This document shows positions 56,984 to 64,000 of a DNA stretch of 64,000 bases, piece by piece. The notes under the pieces are model-generated. The model was not told the origin of the DNA and made no database searches. It was given only the letters and a program-made list of their open reading frames with translations. Position 1 is the first letter of the stretch, and every line of letters starts with the position of its first letter. This DNA is from Molanna angustata (taxonomy: Eukaryota; Arthropoda; Insecta; Trichoptera; Molannidae). Location of the stretch: NCBI GenBank assembly GCA_963576475.1, contig OY754967.1:25370651-25434650 (forward strand). Reading direction: 5' to 3'. Made by a program: the position numbers and the translations under genes.

Positions 56984-59590
56984 TATTTTTGAACAACATT
57001 TGTCTACCCAGTCTGATATTTTATCTCGTAATTTTATTCCTTATTCAAATATTTTTAGCAAATGCTCGAAAAAAGATGTGCAGTATTTTTTTGTGTAAAG
57101 GGTAGGGTACAAATTTTTACTTTTGTATTTTTTTTTGTAGAATATTTGCACAACACACTAGCTTTTAGTGTTTGGGTCCAATCCACCTCTCTTTGGGTAG
57201 GAATGCAACTAAGAGTTTACATTTATCTTCTTAGTTTCATTTACTTCAATTATTACAGGGAAATTACACATATTTTTGTTCAGTGCATCGTTTTATGTAT
57301 TGTGTTTGTTTCAACCACCAAACGCTCGCTAGTGGGAGTGGACAGCTTATTATTGAACATGAAACAGAGTAGAGTTAGGTACAATAGTTTATCTAAATTC
57401 ACTGAGATGTCCATCATAATATACATAATATGATGAGATAGACTTATGATCTGAGATACCAAAGAGTATTCTGTTGAACAATCCCTCATCTAAAACAAGT
57501 TTTTGTGTTTATTTAAATACATATTTCGTTTTTTAAAAGATATATTTTGAATAAAACTTTTTGTGTTTTAAATTTTATCAAAAACATTTCTGTAGATATT
57601 TTAAAAAAATATTTAAATATTTATTCATTCTGTTCAAGGGGGCAAGTCTGGTTCGACCGGCGAAATCAAAACCCCAGTGATTACCCATATAATGGATATA
57701 ATTATCGTATGGAGTTCTATGACATCTAAAGATATTGTAGAACTCCATATAATAATTATATCCATGATATGGGTAAACAAGGTGGGTTTTCATTTCGACG
57801 GTCAACCAGACTTGCCCCCAGATGAAATTTTTAAAACTTGCAAAAATGGTGCTTTGTAGAAAGAAAAATTACACTTAATATGCATTCTTATTGGTGCTTT
57901 TTTTCTTTATATTATCTTATTTTTATTGTATATCAATGTATCAAACAAGCAATTTGAAACATAAATAATACTTCTGACATTACATAGTTAATTTGTTATT
58001 TTGAACTGTCGCACACAAAGCTGGTATATTATGGTGACCATTGAACCATATCAGGTATAAGTGATACATGATATGTATATAATGTTGGCGATAGGGCTTA
58101 TTACCTATTTGTATTATATCTTGAACTTTATCCTCGATTGATTTTTCAAGTTGAATTTTGCTGGCAAAGTATAACTAATTGATAATCAATCAATGATATG
58201 TTAGTATGATACATAGGACCCTTTTATAAAGACTAATTTAAAAAAAAAATAAGCCATTACCTACCTATTGATATATTGTTAAAATGTGCTGTAGTATTTT
58301 TTATGTAAAATAACAGAATGTGTATAAAACCTGTAAATGGATTCACTCAATTTGAATTTTGAAATATTGTATTTATTTTTTTTAAACCAAAATCAAATCT
58401 GATTATACATATATATAGTTTTAAGATGCATTTTAATGTTGGGTGATGAAATCATTATGGATAACAATTGTTTCTGAGGTAAGAAACATATCCCGGATAA
58501 AGATATAGATGGATCACTTACAACTGTATCAATATTTTTTAACTTAAAACCGGAATATCTTTATTTGCCTTAACATTATGATATCTGTGAAAATTTCGGA
58601 AGTGACATCCAAGTGTAAGATTCAACTTAATTAAGCTTTAAATGTTTAAAAATATAAGACAAACTAAATTAATTTTTAATTTTAGAAATTTTACATTTCT
58701 GTCATTTAATTCTGTGTTTGTAATTATTCTTTGATATATTATACCACCATAGTTTTGATAATATCATGTCTTGCCAACAGGTGTTTCTTCATTTGTCAAA
58801 TTTTATATTTCCATTCGTATTTTATAATTTCAGATAAACTTCTACTTTCAAAAGACTGTTTTAAAACAATACTATTAAAAATGAATTCAGAAGGTTCTCT
58901 ATAGAAATGTACAAGTTTTTTCAGATCAAACGAAATTAGACAACAAAGTTTCCAGTGTTCAAAAAAAATATGTCAGTGAAAATATTAACTTTTGTATATA
59001 TGATTTAATCATTGTCATCTTTATATTCTTGTTTATGTTTAATTAGTATTTTTTCTTATTATTATATGTAAATTAAAGGTTTTGTAAGAATGAATGATAT
59101 ATATGTAATAAATTATGTTGTTAAGTACTTTAATATACTGTACTCTTAAATATTATAATTGATAACTTATCTACAATGGATGTTATTACATTGGGAGTGG
59201 ATTTTAGAACTGAGATACCAATCAATTGACTAAATGTATTCAATAAATTTTAATATTAAAAAATACTAGTTAGTTAATATTATATAATTATATGATTCTG
59301 AAAAAACTATACATAGGATTGATAATTGTAAAAGGTTGTAGTAAAACTTAATGTGAAATTGTATTTGTGTTATTTAACATAACTTTTTATGTGTGAATCA
59401 AGTACACACCTCACACAGCTATGCAAAAATGCTTTGAAACATGTATTGGTCAAGGCTGAATCATTAGTTGTTACCATCACTCAGCTATCGACCCATCAAT
59501 TATTATATTTAATTATTTATTATGACATGAGATTATTCAAAAATAAATTAAGTAAATAAATATTTTACTTAAGTAGTTTTAGTACAGTCA
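56984..59590. other. 3' UTR and downstream region of the CUB/LDLa gene
   Basis: It begins directly after the TAG stop. AATAAA hexamers occur at several places (for example about 57549 and 59242), so the poly(A) site cannot be chosen by eye. It contains one palindromic MITE (57638-57819). No other gene is seen. Confidence 0.5.
57638..57819. mobile_element. Palindromic MITE downstream of the CUB/LDLa stop codon
   Basis: It begins GGGGGCAAGTCTGGTTCGAC and ends with the near-complement. The arms (about 85 bp each) continue through GAAATCAAAACCCC, TTACCCATATAATGGATATA and TATGGAGTTCTA, with few differences and a short loop near 57722-57735. A transcript through it would form a long hairpin RNA. 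Confidence 0.8.
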
Positions 59591-59621
59591 ATGCCTATCT
59601 CTCATTTTCATTCAGACACAG

Positions 59622-59624
59622 ACA

Positions 59625-59676
<52 letters not shown>
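59622..59676 (+). repeat. (CA)n microsatellite
   Basis: An essentially uninterrupted CA repeat of about 50 bp, ending at AAGAATATT. It abuts the end of the mariner-like transposase remnant. Confidence 0.95.
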
Positions 59677-59677
<1 letters not shown>

Positions 59678-59895
59678 GAATATTCTGGAGGACATCAGTA
59701 AGATGATGTCCTCCAGAAGCGATGCACTGATGTAGGCGATTTCTGAAGTTTACATCTGCGTTTTGGCATATATCGATCGGAATAGTGGAGATTTCCTGTC
59801 TAATACAGATCTTCAGTTCTTCCTCATTGCGAAGACGATGCTTAAAAACCATTTCCTTAAGGTAGCCCCACAGGTAGGAAGAAATCGCAAATGTT
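59678..59895 (-). mobile_element. Mariner/Tc1-class transposase C-terminus
   Basis: The minus-strand frame reads YLWGYLKEMVFKHRLRNEEE, then LKICIRQEISTIPIDICQNA and FRNRLHQCIASGGHHLTDVL. The pattern 'LWG.LK..VY...P...E.LK..I..EI..IP......V...F..RL..CI...G.HL.D' is the C-terminal end of IS630/mariner-type transposases found in insects. The catalytic acids upstream are not present and the frame runs into the CA repeat. Dead fragment. Confidence 0.75.
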
Positions 59896-60551
59896 CAAAT
59901 CATCACGACGGGATCATGACGTGGAATGTTAAAGTGCCATCGGAAGGTCCGCTGAGTGATGGTGAAAGAACGACTACTATCTCCACTCCAAACCATTGTT
60001 ACGAGTTAATTATTCTTGAAACTATTAAAAGTGGTTTATCATACCAAACTTCTAAAATTAATTATAATATGTACCGTAATATGGGTGAATAGGGACATGT
60101 TTCAATCTTTCTAGTGATATAAATTTATATACGTATAAAATATTGACTTTAAATCAATGTTATTTTTTGAGTTAAATATTCGTCTCTATGTTTCTATTCA
60201 CCCACTTAATGTATCATCATTGGCTTTGGAGTATTTCTTAATAATTATGTGTGTCCCTATTTAACCTGAAATGGGGTGAATAGGGACAAGTACTGGGGGG
60301 GAATATGGACACTTTCTTTTCAATTTCATATTTATACAGAAAATAATTAAAAAAATACCACATGTACATTAAGACATTTTATTAAGGCAATTGAGAAATT
60401 ATAGAGTTGAATTATTCATATGCATTTATACAATCCGAACATACATAATTGTATAAATCGTATTGTTCGTTGCAGACTCCTCAAACCCATTCCTTGCAAA
60501 TCATGCAAAGGCACCAATATCGGCCATTGCTATTTTCTTTTTACACATCTT

Positions 60552-61130
60552 TCACACTAAAATGTTCAGTTTTTCCTTGATATGTATTTTTTTTTTCTCA
60601 TCTACTCCAGAACAACCAGGAAGTGGTTTAGGGAAGCTCACTATTTCCTTGCTTTCACCAACACTCTCACCAGGTTTAACATCTAGTTCACGTTTTCTTT
60701 TAATTGTTTGTGTATTCTCCGAATGTTTCATGCACTGCAGAATCTCTTTTACAGAGTTATTCACTAACTCATCATCCAGCGTGAGAGCATCGGGTATGGT
60801 ATTAATAACTCGATCGTAAGTCATTTCCTTGTAGATATTTACACCCTTTTTATCTACATAATTCTTGACTATAATACGCAAGTCATGATTGTCCATAAGA
60901 TATCCTCATTCTGCACAGATATTTAAATTTTAAACGATGTATTGTTCAGTGTTCAGTCTCTGGATTCCATACAGTCTGGCCACCATGCTTCTTTACATCA
61001 TTTCTCAAAACACGCCTTGATACTCATCTTATTTTTATTAATATCTTCCAGCCCTTTATTCAAATTCCCTTCTGTGTGCTTCTTGTACATTTTTACTCTT
61101 GGATCTGGTTTATAATTATTAGGCATTTTA
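60552..61130 (-). pseudogene. pogo-like transposase pseudogene, N- and C-terminal parts only
   Basis: The minus-strand start MPNNYKPDPRVKMYKKHTEG (from 61127) is followed by LNKGLEDINKNKMSIKACFE and, after frame changes, KKHGGQTVWNPETEH. This is the arrangement of the psq-type helix-turn-helix of pogo/Tigger transposases. The frame 60896-60552 begins NHDLRIIVKNYVDKKGV, like the second helix-turn-helix segment, and jumps to DALTLDDELVNNSVKEIL and a KRKRELDVKPGESV tail. The DDE catalytic domain between them is absent. DNA binding to the terminal repeats would be the only conceivable remaining activity, and frameshifts argue against it. Confidence 0.65.
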
Positions 61131-61389
61131 ATCTATAAATTAAAAATGACAAATAATAAATTGGCAATAGCAATAGCATATTACATATACAATATAGATT
61201 CTGTTAATAACTGAATTTATTTACTAGATATATTAAATAAATAATAATGATTATTATTTACTATTTTACTTATAAGGATACACACCACACCATAACCCAA
61301 GTCCCTATACACCCCACTACTTGTCCTCATTCACCCCACTACTTGTCCTCATTCACCTCACTACTTGTCCCTATTCACCCCAAATGAGA

Positions 61390-62050
61390 TAATTTTTTTT
61401 TTTATTTTTATTTTTTATTTTTATTAGACAAAACATACGTTGGTTACATATATCAACATATTTATATTTCCTTTCCTAATTTAAGCTAGAAGCTTGTGTT
61501 TAGGAAAGCAGCAGCTCTTTGCTTACATTATATGAATACTTCACAAAAAATACATAAAATAAATCTTATAAAATATATAAAACAAATCAATTAACAATTA
61601 TATATAAAAAAGGACACAATTTCAGAACAAAATATATAAAGAACAAAAAAAAAAAGAAAATACATCCAAAATCAAAAAAACACCAACATTAAAATTACAA
61701 CAGGTACATAGAAAAATAAAAATTAACCACAAAAATAGCAATTTTATAGAATGGAATATTAGGGAGAGTGTTTCAAAGTGTCTTGAGTTTATCCTTAAAT
61801 AATTTGTAATTTGTTTCTGTTCTAATATTTATTGGTAGGTTGTTAAATAATTTAATGCCTTTATATATATAATGATGCTGTGCTGTAGTAGTTCGAAATA
61901 AAGGTGTCGTGAGACCTCCTATGGTGCTATTTCTAGTACACACAAGTCTTTGGTACTTCAAACTACGGCACCTTAAATTAAATGAAAAGGCACAATACAG
62001 ACACTCAAGTTCAACAATTTTCAGTAAATTACTTAATCAATTTGTTGCGA
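61390..62050 (-). mobile_element. Non-LTR 3' end nested in the pogo-like element
   Basis: A T-rich run (61388-61425) is the poly(A) of a minus-strand insertion. The frame ending at 61773-61775 reads LKIVELECLYCAF, then KYQRLVCTRNSTIGGLTTPL, HHYIYKGIKLFNNLPINIRT and ETNYKLFKDKLKTL, the 'Y.RG..LFN.LP..IR....FK.KLK' C-terminus of jockey/CR1-like ORF2. A stop upstream (near 62035) marks decay. I could not fix the target duplication. Confidence 0.7.
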
Positions 62051-62498
62051 TTAATAAACGCGTGTTTTCAGTGCAACGTCTGCTGAGATATCTGAATAAT
62101 ATATTATTATTGGTAGGTAACAAAAAAACCTTCAAATACAATGAAAATGATGAAATATTACTTACAAATTAAATGAAAATACTTACCGTTGAATTAATTT
62201 TGCTTAATATGTTAAAACTAACCAAAAAAACACTTATTTTACTAACTTTATATGCGAAGTTTTGCAGTACAAAAAAATGACCATTTTCCTCCAACGCGAT
62301 TGACACATCATAACTCAACAAATATGTTGCAACATTTCAATATTAATTATGCTGGCAGATGATAAAAATGATGTACTTTATAAATAATCATCATAAATTG
62401 CAATACCTTAGCTCAAATTAGTTTGTTGAGGTTTCAAAACTTTTTTTTGTAATCGTCCCTATTCACCCCTGTGTCCCTATTCACCCCAGATTACGGTA

Positions 62499-64000
62499 GT
62501 GTTAAAATAATTCAGTAATAATCTGAATTTTGGTGCATTTTTTATAAATATTTAAAATCAGATTTTTAATTATAAGTTCGTTACAGGATAAACCACCGTG
62601 ATATAATTTGTTTTTAATCTTTCATTTGAAACATAAGAAATATAATTGTCGTACAGTTTTTTAAAGGAGTATACAAAGTTTAACATTTTGTGAAAGATCA
62701 AAATTAAATTAATTCCAAATACCTCACAAAGAAATTGCAATAATAGATGATGATATTGAAAAAGTTATAAGGTACAATATACAAAAATAAAATACTTGTC
62801 ACACGAACATTGTTTAAAGTACAAATTAATGAAAATATTTTTCTACAAATTAGAAGTGATTTTTTTTACTGAAAAATGAATACACTTATTTATATTTATT
62901 AGACATTTTATTTTCAAAGAAATATTCTTATACAAAAGGTGAGCTGTATGTGTAAATAATAATATTTATTTTTTTGAAAATAGGAATATCGTTGATCTAA
63001 ATGATTTGAGAAGAAAGTAAATGTTTAATAATTATGTACGAAAATTGATGTTAGAAATCTTTACTGCTTATTAAAATTTACATTCCGTTTACTTGTCATT
63101 GAAATTTTTGTTTGGCATAAGTACCTACCTAGATAATTTAAAAATTAGATGTTTTTAAATATATTTGTCATTGTTGTAAGTAATTTAAAAAAAGTGTAAT
63201 ATGTATTAAAATGTGCAGTGAATATATTGTGATTTAAGAAATTTGCATATGTATTTATTTTTCTAAAGTATAATGTAACTTATGTATAATTTCAACATTT
63301 GACATACCTATCTACTTATTTGATACATACATGACATCATACATAAATCAATGTTATTGGAGCAAATATAGTTATTATTTTATATAACTTATATTTTCAT
63401 TATTTTTTTATTAATATACATATTTCATTATCCCAAAATTAAATAGTATAATATGTAGTTTTCATTGCCTATTGTCAAGTTAACATCGGGCTATTCGAAT
63501 CATGGTGTTAAATAAAGAACTTTTTCCAAATTACAGATTCCTGTAGTCAATATCATACCTACTTCTCCAAATGCATACCATAGATTTATGAAGGCTTCCG
63601 TAATTTGTGTTTGGTAACTGGGATTCTCTCAACTTTATATTGAATTTCCTAGTCTGGCGATTCATTATTATTTACAATGTTAAAGCTGACAAAATCTACA
63701 TTTCCGATTATATTTACTCAATTGTTGTCATGTTATGTCCTCTTAAATTTCCTCACCAGTTACCAGCCCGCTTTCAAAGTGGTATTAACGTAAAACCAAT
63801 GTCTGATTTATTTATATATTGATTTTAATAACTGGTGAATATACATAGTTTTAAATTAGAAAATATTGGTTATGGCAAGGTTTTTTATAAATAAACATAT
63901 GTCTCCAGAGTAAACAAATTGTCCTAAATGCATATTTTTTAAGCATGATAAATTTATGAAATAATGGTTATTAAAATACACATGTGTAAGTAATTATTGA
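62499..64000. other. No gene recognised
   Basis: AT-rich non-coding sequence. The open frame at 63607-63822 has no domain resemblance and poor codon quality. Confidence 0.5.

Larger units (their letters stand above)
60074..62496 (-). mobile_element. pogo-like DNA transposon, internally deleted, TA target site
   Basis: The left end CCGTAATATGGGTGAATAGG and right end (reverse complement) CCGTAATCTGGGGTGAATAGG are terminal inverted repeats, each flanked by TA (60072-60073 and 62497-62498). The motif GGGTGAATAGGGAC recurs inside in both orientations: near 60275-60290, in a cluster at 61300-61382, and twice at the right end. Minus-strand coding remnants fit a pogo-type transposase with the DDE core removed. 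A non-LTR 3' fragment sits inside (61390-62050). Confidence 0.8.

Overview
The window looks like AT-rich insect nuclear DNA. The evidence is large introns with GT/AG borders, arthropod-type non-LTR elements, Penelope-like, piggyBac, hAT, pogo and Helitron relics, tRNA-derived SINEs, and two animal genes. The order cannot be fixed from the sequence alone. There is no sign of bacterial or plasmid DNA.

Only two host genes can be supported. On the minus strand, 29618-32654 holds the first three coding exons of a UTX/KDM6A-type histone H3K27 demethylase (N-terminus and start of the TPR region). Its later exons would lie at lower coordinates but were not found, so much or all of 1-29.6 kb may be UTX intron. 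On the plus strand, 40431-56983 holds nine in-phase exons of a single-pass membrane receptor: one CUB domain, six LDLa modules, a transmembrane segment and a cytoplasmic tail with two PPxY motifs (LRP3/10/12-like). Its first exon was not found. The two genes are arranged head to head, with about 7.8 kb of transposon debris between them.

Layout. 1-10.6 kb: non-LTR fragments, small MITEs, a TTAA-flanked foldback element, a G10-loop hairpin and a Helitron-like end. 10.7-21.9 kb: an EcoRI-type satellite (85/88-bp monomers, about 95 copies) split by a hAT transposon with a perfect 8-bp target duplication. That hAT carries two further retroelement insertions, each with its own target duplication. 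22-29 kb: SINEs, palindromic MITEs, a hAT MITE with an internal 41-bp minisatellite, a Helitron and an I-clade fragment. 29.6-32.7 kb: UTX. 32.8-40.1 kb: a GC-rich repeat present twice in inverted orientation, a long-TIR element, a jockey/CR1-like reverse transcriptase and a Penelope-like fragment with a hammerhead-ribozyme fold. 40.4-57 kb: the CUB/LDLa gene, its introns loaded with I-clade, piggyBac, hAT MITE, SINE and possible LTR relics. 57-64 kb: 3' region with a palindromic MITE, a mariner-like C-terminus, and a pogo-like element with internal deletion and a nested non-LTR 3' end.

The most notable structures are the nested hAT-in-satellite locus with its 21-bp filler-like inverted copy, the higher-order organisation of the satellite, and the Penelope hammerhead motif.
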